From: RGIG2206 sp045577615
GTDB lineage: Bacteria; Bacillota; Clostridia; Oscillospirales; Acutalibacteraceae
Reading direction: 5' to 3'
NCBI GenBank assembly: GCA_045577615.1
Contig: JAZNIT010000052.1
Coordinates: 1 to 64,000 of the forward strand
DNA: 64,000 nucleotides
The position numbers and the translations under genes were made by a program. Position 1 is the first letter of the stretch. Each line of letters begins with the position of its first letter. The notes beneath the pieces were generated by a model. That model was not told where the DNA came from. It did not search any database and saw nothing but the letters and a program-made list of their open reading frames with translations. Below are positions 18,004 to 25,509 of this stretch, one piece after another.

Positions 18004-19103
18004 CCCTTAAAGTAAACAGTCTTATACTTATCAACAATGGTAGTCATTTCGTACCACTTGTTTTCCATATCCTTAACCAGCTCAAACTGGCTGCGCGCAC
18101 GGGACAAGTTGTGACCGTTGCGAGTGGTCTTAAAGTACACATCGCCCTCAAGGTAGTCGGTCAAAAAACGAATACCGCACTCGAGAGTCATAAGCTTGGC
18201 ACCCCAAACAAGAGAGTCAATCTCGTTTTCTGTAAGGCAGTCGCCGCAGCCCTCCAAAAATCCCTTTACAAAGGCCTCAAACAGTTCTATATCCAGTCGC
18301 ACATCCTCAGGTGTGAGGGTATCCTCATTAAGAGTAGGTGCGCCTGAGCGAATAGCATCGCCAAAGTCGTAAGCCACTGCACCGGGCATAACTGTATCAA
18401 GGTCAACTACACAAAGCGCCTTGTTGGTATCTTTGTCGAAAAGGATATTGTTAAGCTTTGTGTCATTATGGGTTATTCGCAAGGGCATACTGCCGTTGCT
18501 AAGCATATCAATAAAATAGGACAACTCCCCTGCTCTTGAGGTTACAAAAGCAATCTCTGAGCGCACGCTGTCAAGTCGGCCGCAAAGGTCATTTCTTACT
18601 GCGCGCATCAATTTTGCACAACGGTCAGGGGTGTTGTGAAAATCGGGGATGGTTTCATAAAGCTTTTCTGCAGGAAATCCGTCAAGCAGGCGCTGAAAAT
18701 TGCTGAATGCCAACGCACAGCTGTAAAAATCGTTGGGCGATTCCACAGAGTTATAAACAACGGTATCGGAAATAAACTCGTAGCAGCGCCAGTAATATCC
18801 GTTTTTGCACCGATAATAAGGAAATCCGGTTTTGGTATTTATTACATTAAGAGTTTCGCGGTCAGGATCACCGCCCAGGGTAATAATCTTATCTCTCAGG
18901 TAGGATGTTACACCACAGATGTTTTCCATAAGAGCATCAACATCGCGAAATACCTTGTTGTTGATTTTCTGCACTATGTAAGCACATTCGTTGGTATCGG
19001 CTCTGATGGTTGTGTTAATAAGGCCGTTGCCGACAGGTGCATATGAAACAACTTCGCCTTTAAAATCAAAGGCTTCAAGTATCTCTTTGTCTACTGTAAA
19101 CAT
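18000..19103 (-). CDS. APH/choline-kinase-fold phosphotransferase, N-acetylhexosamine 1-kinase-like
   Basis: The 367-residue protein has the aminoglycoside-phosphotransferase fold: a catalytic loop RITHNDTKLNNILFD (~208) and a metal-binding CVVDLDTVMPGAVAYDFGD (~230-248). The wording of these two motifs and the length (~360) are closest to NahK/LnpB, which phosphorylates GlcNAc or GalNAc at C1 in the lacto-N-biose/galacto-N-biose pathway. An antibiotic-resistance role is unlikely in this setting. It is the first gene of a two-gene unit with the DUF4832-like protein. Assignment to NahK rather than another small-molecule kinase is inference. Confidence 0.65.
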   Translation of the reverse strand: MFTVDKEILEAFDFKGEVVSYAPVGNGLINTTIRADTNECAYIVQKINNKVFRDVDALMENICGVTSYLRDKIITLGGDPDRETLNVINTKTGFPYYRCKNGYYWRCYEFISDTVVYNSVESPNDFYSCALAFSNFQRLLDGFPAEKLYETIPDFHNTPDRCAKLMRAVRNDLCGRLDSVRSEIAFVTSRAGELSYFIDMLSNGSMPLRITHNDTKLNNILFDKDTNKALCVVDLDTVMPGAVAYDFGDAIRSGAPTLNEDTLTPEDVRLDIELFEAFVKGFLEGCGDCLTENEIDSLVWGAKLMTLECGIRFLTDYLEGDVYFKTTRNGHNLSRARSQFELVKDMENKWYEMTTIVDKYKTVYFKG

Positions 19104-19210
19104 AACTCCTCCAAGTTAAAAAGCCCCAAAAGTTTTTGTTTAATAATAAATATTCGGTTGGTTTTTTACTAAAAACACACCCTAACACAAGTCATTTCGC
19201 AGTTATGTAT

Positions 19211-19239
19211 ATGGTATCATATTTGCGTTGTTTTTTCAA
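19211..19239 (-). promoter_or_regulatory. Probable promoter of the kinase/DUF4832 unit
   Basis: On the minus strand -35 TTGAAA (19239-19234), 17-base spacer, -10 TACCAT (19216-19211; four of six consensus bases). It lies back to back with the promoter of the LUD gene. Confidence 0.5.
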
Positions 19240-19252
19240 GGCTTTATTGCCG

Positions 19253-19281
19253 TTGACATTGCCAATTTTAAGGGTTATAAT
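19253..19281 (+). promoter_or_regulatory. Consensus sigma-A promoter of the LUD gene
   Basis: TTGACA (19253-19258), 17-base spacer, TATAAT (19276-19281). Both hexamers are perfect, and the start codon is 33 bases downstream. Confidence 0.9.
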
Positions 19282-19314
19282 ATAGTAAAAAGTAACAACC
19301 AAGGCGGTGCTTTT

Positions 19315-19947
19315 ATGATTGATTATTCTAAGGCTCTTATGAAAAGAAAAATTGACAAAGTTGTTAAGGCTCTTGAAGAAAATAACATCAAGGCCTATCG
19401 CATTTCTTCACGGGAAGAGATGTTTGAGGTGCTTGAAACTCTTGTGCCCGAAGGTGCCACGGTTGGATATGGCGGCTCTGAAACTCTTACCAATACCGGT
19501 GTTATCGATTGGTTAAGATGGAAAAAGACTATCGAGCTTTATGACCGAGCAAGAGTTGACGATCCCGACGAGTGCATGAGAAAAAGCCTTACAAGCGACG
19601 TGTTTTTCTCATCCACCAATGCAATCACAGAGGATGGTTGGCTTTATAACGTTGATGGCAGAGGCAATCGAGTTGCTGCAATGATTTACGGTCCCAAGAG
19701 TGTTGTTATCGTTGCCGGTTGGAACAAGATTGTTGCCGACCTTGAAGCAGCCAAAACCAGAGTCAGAAAACTTGCTGCACCCGCCAACTGTATGCGTCTT
19801 GACAGACAGACTCCTTGCGTTAAAACCACCAGCTGTGCCGATTGCAAATCTCCCGACAGAATTTGCCGATCTTATGTGGCAATGGGACCACAGGGTGAGA
19901 AAAACAGAATTAAAGTCCTTATTTTGGAAGAGAACTTGGGATATTAA
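19315..19947 (+). CDS. LUD-domain protein (LutC-like)
   Basis: A 210-residue LUD (DUF162) protein. The start at 19315 is fixed by the promoter at 19253-19281 and AAGGCGGTG before the ATG; the longer frame begins upstream of the promoter. The LUD core shows EGATVGYGGSETL (~45-57), RGNRVAAMIYGPKSVVIVAGWNKI-type strand blocks (~115-140) and a Cys cluster near the C-terminus (CVKTTSCADCKSPDRIC). LUD proteins with LutA and LutB oxidise L-lactate through Fe-S clusters, but neither partner is adjacent, so the role of this stand-alone copy is unknown. Confidence 0.8.
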   Translation: MIDYSKALMKRKIDKVVKALEENNIKAYRISSREEMFEVLETLVPEGATVGYGGSETLTNTGVIDWLRWKKTIELYDRARVDDPDECMRKSLTSDVFFSSTNAITEDGWLYNVDGRGNRVAAMIYGPKSVVIVAGWNKIVADLEAAKTRVRKLAAPANCMRLDRQTPCVKTTSCADCKSPDRICRSYVAMGPQGEKNRIKVLILEENLGY

Positions 19948-19949
19948 AA

Positions 19950-19972
19950 AAAGCCACCTTTGAGGTGGCTTT
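19950..19972. terminator. Terminator between the LUD gene and trmO
   Basis: AAAGCCACCT (19950-19959) pairs with AGGTGGCTTT (19963-19972) around a 3-base loop. A A-run in front and T bases behind allow use in both directions by the convergent genes. Confidence 0.8.
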
Positions 19973-19976
19973 GCGC

Positions 19977-20654
19977 TTATTTTATATCAATAACGGTGAG
20001 TGTTCCGTCAGACACGGTAAACTTAACCTCATACTGAGCATACTCAAAGCCGTAAACACGGCTTTCATCATCCTGATAAGAGGGGCGTGGATCTTGAGCC
20101 AATATGCCAAGCAGCCCTTCCCTTTTATCATCGGGAATGGTATTGAGCAAAGCAGGCTCAATCTCTACCTTTAAGGCGTAGTCGTATTTTTCATCGGCAA
20201 AGCCACCGACCGCATCGGTATGACAATCGGTAAAGGGCAGATAGGGTTTTATATCAAAGATGGGGGTACCATCCATCAAATCGGCACCCGACACATATAA
20301 CACGGGGCCAGCATCGGTTAGCTCAAATCTCTCAAGTTTAACTGAGGACAGGCCTATCGCGTTGGGTCTGAAGGGTGAACGGGTAGCAAATACACCCACA
20401 CGCTTGTTGCCGCCCAAACGAGGTGGACGAACAGTAGGCGACCAATCATCCCGCACAGCTTCGGAGAACTGCCATATAATCCAAAGATGGCTGAACTGCT
20501 CTATATCCCGAAATGCTGATGCATTCCTATATTCAGGCTCAAAAACTATTGCAGAGGTTATATCGTTCACCAATCCGCTTTGACGGGGAATGCCGAATTT
20601 GGTTTTAAAATCGTTGCGGATGTGGGCAATGATTTTGGTTTCATAGGTTTGCAT
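19977..20654 (-). CDS. trmO: tRNA(Thr) t6A37 N6-methyltransferase TrmO-like (UPF0066)
   Basis: TrmO transfers a methyl group from SAM to t6A37 of threonine tRNA. The 225-residue protein has the family signature GVFATRSPFRPNAIGLS (~87-103), the N-terminal HLWIIWQF block, and DLMDGTPIFDIKPYLP (~145-160). The C-terminal extension seen in the longer family members is present (DPRPSYQDD near 190). AGGAGGG sits 7 bases before the ATG. It shares a divergent promoter region with rmuC. A tRNA-Thr gene occurs later in this window. Confidence 0.88.
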   Translation of the reverse strand: MQTYETKIIAHIRNDFKTKFGIPRQSGLVNDITSAIVFEPEYRNASAFRDIEQFSHLWIIWQFSEAVRDDWSPTVRPPRLGGNKRVGVFATRSPFRPNAIGLSSVKLERFELTDAGPVLYVSGADLMDGTPIFDIKPYLPFTDCHTDAVGGFADEKYDYALKVEIEPALLNTIPDDKREGLLGILAQDPRPSYQDDESRVYGFEYAQYEVKFTVSDGTLTVIDIK

Positions 20655-20676
20655 TGTTCAGCCCTCCTTTACGCAA

Positions 20677-20705
20677 ATTGTACCACATAATTGCCATTAT
20701 GTCAA
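20677..20705 (-). promoter_or_regulatory. Sigma-A promoter of trmO
   Basis: On the minus strand TTGACA (20705-20700), 17-base spacer, TACAAT (20682-20677). The start codon is about 20 bases further on, so the leader is very short. Confidence 0.8.
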
Positions 20706-20718
20706 AGGTGGGTTATTA

Positions 20719-20747
20719 TTGTCACATTACGCTTGCTATGATATTAT
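20719..20747 (+). promoter_or_regulatory. Sigma-A promoter of rmuC
   Basis: TTGTCA (20719-20724), 17-base spacer, TATTAT (20742-20747), only 12 bases before the ATG. With the trmO promoter it forms a compact divergent pair. Confidence 0.65.
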
Positions 20748-20759
20748 TGAGGTGATTTT

Positions 20760-21938
20760 ATGATTGACTACTTTATTATCGGAATAGGTGCAGTTATACT
20801 GATTTTGATGGTGGCTTTGCTTTTTAAAAAGCAAGGGCAAGGCATAGCAGAAAAACGGGATATTGACCGCACAAAACTAGAATTGACACAGCAAATCGAC
20901 GGTGTAAAAACCGCTTTGTATGAGCAACGCGCCGCCATTTTAAAAGAGCAATTGGAGTTGCAACAAAGGTTGAGCAAAAGCTTGTCCGACAGCGTAGAAG
21001 CCTTGCAAAAAAGCAATGAACAAAAGCTAGAGCAGATGCGTCTTACCGTTGACGAAAAGCTAACCGACACTCTTTCAAAGCGCCTTGACAGCAGCTTTAA
21101 AGCGGTTGGTGAACAGCTTAACAAGGTTTATGAATCCTTGGGTAAAATGCAAGAACTTTCAGGCGGTGTTACCGACTTGCAACGGCTGCTGACCAACGTT
21201 AAAGCTCGCGGTACCTGGGCAGAGGTGCGGCTTGGCGAAATACTTGAACAGATATTGACCGCCGACCAATATGAGCAAAACGTATCTATCAAAGGCAATT
21301 TGGAAAGGGTTGAATTTGCAGTAAAAATCCCCTCTAAAGATAAAGAGGGGGATTATGTATATTTGCCTATTGACTCAAAGTTTCCGCAAGAGGACTATCT
21401 TCGTCTTTCTGCAGCCGCCGAATCAGGTGACAAGGAGCTGGTTGAGCAGTGCGCAAAGGCACTTGAAAGAGTGGTTAAAAACGAAGCTGCAACCATTTGC
21501 AAACTGTATATCGACGTACCGAAAACCACTGATTTTGCCATTATGTTTTTGCCCACTGAAGGGCTTTACGCCGAGGTTTTGCGACGTCAAGGATTGATTG
21601 AAGAAATTCAAAGCAAGTACCGTGTTATGATTTGCGGACCTACCACCATCACCGCGTTTTTAAACACCCTCAGAATGGGCTTTCGTACCATTGCCCTTGA
21701 CCGCCGAGCCGCTGAGGTTTGGGCTGTCTTGGGCGCGGCTAAACAACAATACGAGCGTTTTGACATTGTGCTTGAAAAGGCTCGCAAAAAGCTTGACGAG
21801 GCGTCAAATGCTCTTGACGATGCTCAAAAGCGCAACGTTATAATTCGAAAAAAGCTAAAGGGCGTTGAAGAGTTACCTGCCGATGAAGCAGTGTTGTTGC
21901 TTGACATGGGTGATTCCACACTCATCGACGAGGATTAA
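20760..21938 (+). CDS. rmuC: RmuC family protein, DNA recombination/rearrangement limiter
   Basis: RmuC proteins limit inversion at short inverted repeats; the catalytic activity is not settled (a nuclease-like fold has been proposed). The 392-residue protein has one N-terminal membrane segment (~4-22), a long coiled coil (~30-125) and the conserved RmuC domain beginning RGTWAEVRLGEILEQIL (~150), with LPIDSKFP and VMICGPTTITAFLNTLRMGF further on. Length is typical. Its stop overlaps the convergent small gene by 4 bases. Confidence 0.9.
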   Translation: MIDYFIIGIGAVILILMVALLFKKQGQGIAEKRDIDRTKLELTQQIDGVKTALYEQRAAILKEQLELQQRLSKSLSDSVEALQKSNEQKLEQMRLTVDEKLTDTLSKRLDSSFKAVGEQLNKVYESLGKMQELSGGVTDLQRLLTNVKARGTWAEVRLGEILEQILTADQYEQNVSIKGNLERVEFAVKIPSKDKEGDYVYLPIDSKFPQEDYLRLSAAAESGDKELVEQCAKALERVVKNEAATICKLYIDVPKTTDFAIMFLPTEGLYAEVLRRQGLIEEIQSKYRVMICGPTTITAFLNTLRMGFRTIALDRRAAEVWAVLGAAKQQYERFDIVLEKARKKLDEASNALDDAQKRNVIIRKKLKGVEELPADEAVLLLDMGDSTLIDED

Positions 21939-22192
21939 AACATTATATAAAGCAATGCCATCACGAGCAAATCATCCGCATCCTCTGTTTTACCGTAAAG
22001 CAAGGCCAACATCATCAATATAAGCGATCGGTCGGAGTCCATCGTCATATTTTTGATGTTCAGCAGGTCAAATATCCCCTTCGATTTTTGGGGCGGCTGT
22101 GCTATTGGTTTAGGCATTTTTTCCTCCGTGCGTGCAGATGAAGTGGTCACCACAAAACTTGGTGCGTTGATGGGTTTTGAGTTTTTATTCAT
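21935..22192 (-). CDS. Small protein of unknown function (gene 3 of a three-gene unit)
   Basis: An 85-residue protein that I do not recognise. The N-terminal half is Pro/Ser/Lys-rich and probably unfolded. The C-terminal half holds MTMDSDRSLILMMLALLYG and DADDLLVMALLYIMF, two acidic-then-leucine segments that look like paired amphipathic helices. I start at ATG 22192, where GAGGTGAG is correctly spaced, not at the longer frame start. It overlaps the rmuC stop on the other strand and follows the 118-residue gene by 10 bases. Confidence 0.6.
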   Translation of the reverse strand: MNKNSKPINAPSFVVTTSSARTEEKMPKPIAQPPQKSKGIFDLLNIKNMTMDSDRSLILMMLALLYGKTEDADDLLVMALLYIMF

Positions 22193-22202
22193 CACACTCA
22201 CC

Positions 22203-22559
22203 TCACAAATTAAATAATCCGCTTTCTGTAACAAGTGGCATAACTGCCGCCAATTTAAGCAACTTAACAGCCTTGTCTACTCTTCCCTGCCGCTTCTCTG
22301 ACAGGTGGGGTTTAAGTGCCAAAAGCAAAGCTGTGCGATCATCTGCACCCTTTGAGTTAAGAGCACTCATAACCCGCATAATTCCGCCCATCTGATCGGG
22401 TGTTACCGAGTTAAAAATCTGCGATAAATCGGGAGCTTGACTTGATTTTGGCTCAGACTTCTCCCCCTCACCCATAAGACTGTCGGCAATGGATTTTATG
22501 GTTTCAAGGCTTTCAGGGTCGTTTAATATAGAGGTGATTTTTTGAGTTAAATCATCCAA
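22203..22559 (-). CDS. Small helical protein of unknown function (gene 2 of a three-gene unit)
   Basis: A 118-residue protein, almost entirely helical in appearance, without membrane segment or signal peptide. It starts MDDLTQKITSILNDPESLE, has a charged Ser/Pro linker (~32-45) and a basic segment LSEKRQGRVDKAVKLLKLA (~85-103). The domain after the linker (LSQIFNSVTPDQMGGIMRVM) resembles in pattern, not in clear identity, the neighbour at 22563-22793. I see no family match. It is probably co-transcribed with both flanking small genes. Confidence 0.6.
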   Translation of the reverse strand: MDDLTQKITSILNDPESLETIKSIADSLMGEGEKSEPKSSQAPDLSQIFNSVTPDQMGGIMRVMSALNSKGADDRTALLLALKPHLSEKRQGRVDKAVKLLKLAAVMPLVTESGLFNL

Positions 22560-22562
22560 CTG

Positions 22563-22793
22563 TTATTCCTCCGATAACTTTTTAATAAGTTTTTGAACCT
22601 GCTCTGATTGCAGTAATTTTTGTGTTGCCGCTTTGTCGGACAGGATGCCTTTTAGTTTCGCTGCATCTTGCGGACTTAAGGCAGCCATCAATTTTTCGGT
22701 GGAGCCGCTGTTCATTGCCTCGGTTATGGTTGATTGGTCAACGCCAAGCTTGTTCGACAATGCGCCCATCATATTTTTCATATTATTATTCAT
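22563..22793 (-). CDS. Small helical protein of unknown function (gene 1 of a three-gene unit)
   Basis: A 76-residue protein, Met/Asn-rich at the start (MNNNMKNMMGALSNKLG) and Lys/Glu-rich at the end (QKLIKKLSEE). The middle, STEKLMAALSPQDAAKLKGIL, looks like two short helices. AAAGGAG is 8 bases before the ATG. Its start codon is only 32 bases from the divergent phosphoesterase start, so its promoter must lie within that gene. The family is not recognised. Confidence 0.6.
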   Translation of the reverse strand: MNNNMKNMMGALSNKLGVDQSTITEAMNSGSTEKLMAALSPQDAAKLKGILSDKAATQKLLQSEQVQKLIKKLSEE

Positions 22794-22825
22794 GGCAAAA
22801 ACTCCTTTGTAAATCAGGTGAATTT

Positions 22826-23302
22826 ATGAAAATTTTAGTTATATCCGACTCTCATCGTCGCGCTTCAAGCATTTTTGCTGCCGTTGAGGCTCACCCCGAT
22901 ATTGAACACATCGTTTTTTTAGGGGACGGCATAAACGATTTTGAGGAGGTTGGATACATATATCCAAGCAAAAACTACTATGCCGTTTGCGGTAACTGTG
23001 ATTTCACATCTAACCTGCCCACAACAAAAATAATAAAGCTTAACGGCAAGGTTATTTATGCTTGTCACGGCCATTTGCACCGAGTTAAGGATGGCTATGA
23101 GCAGGCGGTTACTGCAGCAAAAAATGCAGGTGCTGACATATTGCTTTTTGGTCACACCCATTTGCCCTTATCCACCTATTACAACGGTGTGCATATTCTT
23201 AATCCGGGTTCCATAGGAAGCCCAAGAAACGGCAAACCCACCTACGGAATTGTTGAGATTACCGACAAGGGAATTATAACCAACATCCTTCCCTTAACAT
23301 AA
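22826..23302 (+). CDS. Metallophosphoesterase, YfcE/YsnB/MJ0936 family
   Basis: A 158-residue calcineurin-like phosphodiesterase. Metal-binding motifs are in the expected order: SDSHRR (~7), GDGIND (~34), GNCD (~60), CHGHLHRV (~82) and GHTH (~110). The ATG at 22826 follows TCAGGTGA and begins right at the core fold (MKILVISDSH); the longer frame upstream overlaps the divergent gene. Enzymes of this family act on artificial phosphodiesters in vitro, and the cell substrate is not established. Confidence 0.88.
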   Translation: MKILVISDSHRRASSIFAAVEAHPDIEHIVFLGDGINDFEEVGYIYPSKNYYAVCGNCDFTSNLPTTKIIKLNGKVIYACHGHLHRVKDGYEQAVTAAKNAGADILLFGHTHLPLSTYYNGVHILNPGSIGSPRNGKPTYGIVEITDKGIITNILPLT

Positions 23303-23336
23303 TATGCGATTGTTTTTTATAAAGTACCAAAAGAAA

Positions 23337-23369
23337 AACTCCCCGTGCGATTTGCTCGCGCAGGGAGTT
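23337..23369 (-). terminator. Terminator of prfB
   Basis: AACTCCC/GGGAGTT form the base and GTGCG/CGCGC the upper stem (wobble pairs) at 23337-23369. The minus-strand product ends in GGGAGTTTTTC, so it fits best as the end of the ftsZ-prmA-prfB direction, but it may also stop the convergent phosphoesterase transcript. Confidence 0.75.
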
Positions 23370-23381
23370 CTGTTATTTAAA

Positions 23382-24509
23382 TCAGTCGTTAAATTCGCCA
23401 AGCTTGCCTTGACTTTCTGCTTTAAGATATGCATTGATGAATCCATCAATATCGCCATCCATAACGGCGTTGATATTGCCGTTTTCAAAGCCTGTACGAT
23501 GGTCCTTAGCCAAGGTGTAGGGCATAAATACGTATGAACGGATTTGTGAGCCCCAGGCAATTTCTTTTTGGACACCTTTAATATCTTCAATCTTATCCAA
23601 GTGCTCGCGCTCTTTGATTTCGATAAGCTTTGATTTAAGCATTTTCATAGCCATATCCTTGTTTTGGAATTGGCTGCGCTCGTTTTGACATGCGACAACT
23701 ATACCTGTGGGGATATGGGTAAGACGAACGGCAGATGAGGTCTTGTTGATATGCTGACCACCTGCACCGCTTGCACGGAAAACATCCATCTTAATATCCT
23801 CAGGGCGTATATCAACCTCAATATCATCACCGATTTCAGGCATTACTTCAAGTGATGCAAAAGAGGTGTGGCGACGGCCTGATGAGTCGAAAGGAGAAAC
23901 ACGAACAAGGCGGTGAACACCCTTCTCACTCTTTAGATAGCCATAGGCATTTTCGCCCTCAATCATAACGACAGCACTTTTAAGGCCAGCCTCGTCACCG
24001 TCAAGGAAGTCGACGGTTTGAGCCTTAAAGCCGTGACGCTCTGCCCAGCGCAAGTACATTCTGTGAAGCATCTGAGCCCAATCCTGAGCCTCGGTGCCGC
24101 CTGCACCCGCGTGGAAAGTAAGAATTACGTTGTTCTTATCATACTCACCAGTAAGAAGAGTGGCTAAGCGCATCTCTTCAAAGGTGGTGATGATGCGGTC
24201 AACACCCTCTACGATTTCGTCAAGCAAGGACAAGTCCCCCTCTTCATCGGCTAATTCGATGAGAGTGGTTGTATCGTCATAGTCGGAGCAAAGAGCTTCG
24301 TACTTTTGCACTGTGGCCTTACACTGTGCAACCTTGCGCAAAACATTTTGCGAGTTTTCAACATTATCCCAAAATCCGGGCTCGGCTGTTTGTGCCTCTA
24401 ACCTTTCGATTTCGGATTTAAGCACCTTGACGCCAATTGCATCGGCAAGCTCTTTGATAGGTGCATCAAAAGCCGTTAATTTAAGCCGTTGTTCTTCAAA
24501 TTCAAGCAT
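23382..24509 (-). CDS. prfB: Peptide chain release factor 2
   Basis: RF2 recognises UAA and UGA stop codons and triggers peptide release. The 375-residue protein has the SPF tripeptide in RVSPFDSSGRRH, which reads the stop codon, and the GGQ loop in SGAGGQHINK. The ATG at 24509 overlaps the end of prmA (ATGcTTGA, 8 bases), typical of coupled translation. The frame is open through the N-terminal region where many bacteria carry an in-frame UGA and +1 frameshift, so this copy does not use that autoregulation. Confidence 0.95.
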   Translation of the reverse strand: MLEFEEQRLKLTAFDAPIKELADAIGVKVLKSEIERLEAQTAEPGFWDNVENSQNVLRKVAQCKATVQKYEALCSDYDDTTTLIELADEEGDLSLLDEIVEGVDRIITTFEEMRLATLLTGEYDKNNVILTFHAGAGGTEAQDWAQMLHRMYLRWAERHGFKAQTVDFLDGDEAGLKSAVVMIEGENAYGYLKSEKGVHRLVRVSPFDSSGRRHTSFASLEVMPEIGDDIEVDIRPEDIKMDVFRASGAGGQHINKTSSAVRLTHIPTGIVVACQNERSQFQNKDMAMKMLKSKLIEIKEREHLDKIEDIKGVQKEIAWGSQIRSYVFMPYTLAKDHRTGFENGNINAVMDGDIDGFINAYLKAESQGKLGEFND

Positions 24510-25434
24510 TAGATTCTCCCCTTTTGCATACAAGCGCAACCCATCCGCCACTTTCAAATCGCTCTACAACCTGAAGGTTGACGGCAGCAAGCTTGTTCAA
24601 AACATCCTGCTCTCGGGTGTCGATGATACCTGAGCAGATGAAAAGTCCGTTATCGGACATAAAATCGGTAACGTTATCACACAGTGAAATAATTATGTCA
24701 GCAACAATGTTTGCACAAACAATGTCGTATTTGCCTGTGATTTTTTCAACCAAATCGCCGCAAACAAACTCAGTTTCAGATTCAACATTATTGAGTTTGG
24801 CATTCTCTTGTGCGACCTTTACAGCCATAGCATCGATATCTACACCAACAGCCTTGCTGCAGCCAAGCAACAAAGCGGATATAGACAAAATTCCGCTGCC
24901 ACTGCCAACATCAAGTATGGTTTTATCGTCACCGCAATAGCGGTCAAGCACACCCAGACAAAGACGGGTTGTATCGTGAGCACCTGTGCCGAACGCTGCG
25001 CCAGGATCGATATTGAGCACTTTGCGCCCTTGAGGATTATCATACTTCTCCCACGAAGGGCAGATGGCAAGTCGGTTGCCAATTTCGATAGGCTTGAAAT
25101 ACTTTTTCCAATTATCGGCCCAATCGGCATCGTTAACGCTGATGGTTTCGATTTGGTTCTCTATGCCGACAGCGCTGTAACGCTCAGTGAGATATGCCAC
25201 TGCCTCAAAAGGATTTTCTTCAGGGCTGACATAAATGTGGATATATGCTACTGAGCGGTCGCGAACCTTAAGTTCTTCATCGATAAGATCGATATGTGCA
25301 ATCTCTAACGACATCTCTTCAAGATCGGTATAATCCTCAATATAAATACCGTAAGGCACTACCATGTTGGCGATGTCAGCGGCTTGCTCCGTATCGTTAC
25401 TGTTTATGCGGATTTTGATTTCGGTCCAGTCCAT
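24502..25434 (-). CDS. prmA: Ribosomal protein L11 methyltransferase
   Basis: SAM-dependent methyltransferase of ribosomal protein L11. The 310-residue protein has an N-terminal ferredoxin-like substrate domain (~1-100), the NWKKYFKPIEIG linker, DPGAAFGTGAHDTTRLCL (~160) and the SAM motif LDVGSGSGILSI (~185), followed by ANIVADII. I start at MDWTEIKI (25434) with GGGGAG upstream; an in-frame start 11 codons earlier lacks this. Confidence 0.93.
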   Translation of the reverse strand: MDWTEIKIRINSNDTEQAADIANMVVPYGIYIEDYTDLEEMSLEIAHIDLIDEELKVRDRSVAYIHIYVSPEENPFEAVAYLTERYSAVGIENQIETISVNDADWADNWKKYFKPIEIGNRLAICPSWEKYDNPQGRKVLNIDPGAAFGTGAHDTTRLCLGVLDRYCGDDKTILDVGSGSGILSISALLLGCSKAVGVDIDAMAVKVAQENAKLNNVESETEFVCGDLVEKITGKYDIVCANIVADIIISLCDNVTDFMSDNGLFICSGIIDTREQDVLNKLAAVNLQVVERFESGGWVALVCKRGESNA

Positions 25435-25452
25435 AATACTCCCCATAACACA

Positions 25453-25489
25453 ACATAAAGGCCGCAACCTAAAATTGTGGCCTTTATGT
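25453..25489 (-). other. Stable hairpin between ftsZ and prmA
   Basis: A 15-bp stem: ACATAAAGGCCGCAA (25453-25467) against TTGTGGCCTTTATGT (25475-25489), with one G-T pair in RNA and a 7-base loop. On the minus strand no U run follows, so it is a poor terminator. It could protect the ftsZ message or pause polymerase before prmA. Confidence 0.6.
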
Positions 25490-25509
25490 ATAATTCAAGT
25501 TTTAAATTA

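Noticed and set aside
18000..19103. Aminoglycoside resistance gene
   Set aside because: The fold matches, but the catalytic motifs and length resemble sugar 1-kinases, and the coupled neighbour is a glycosidase-like protein.
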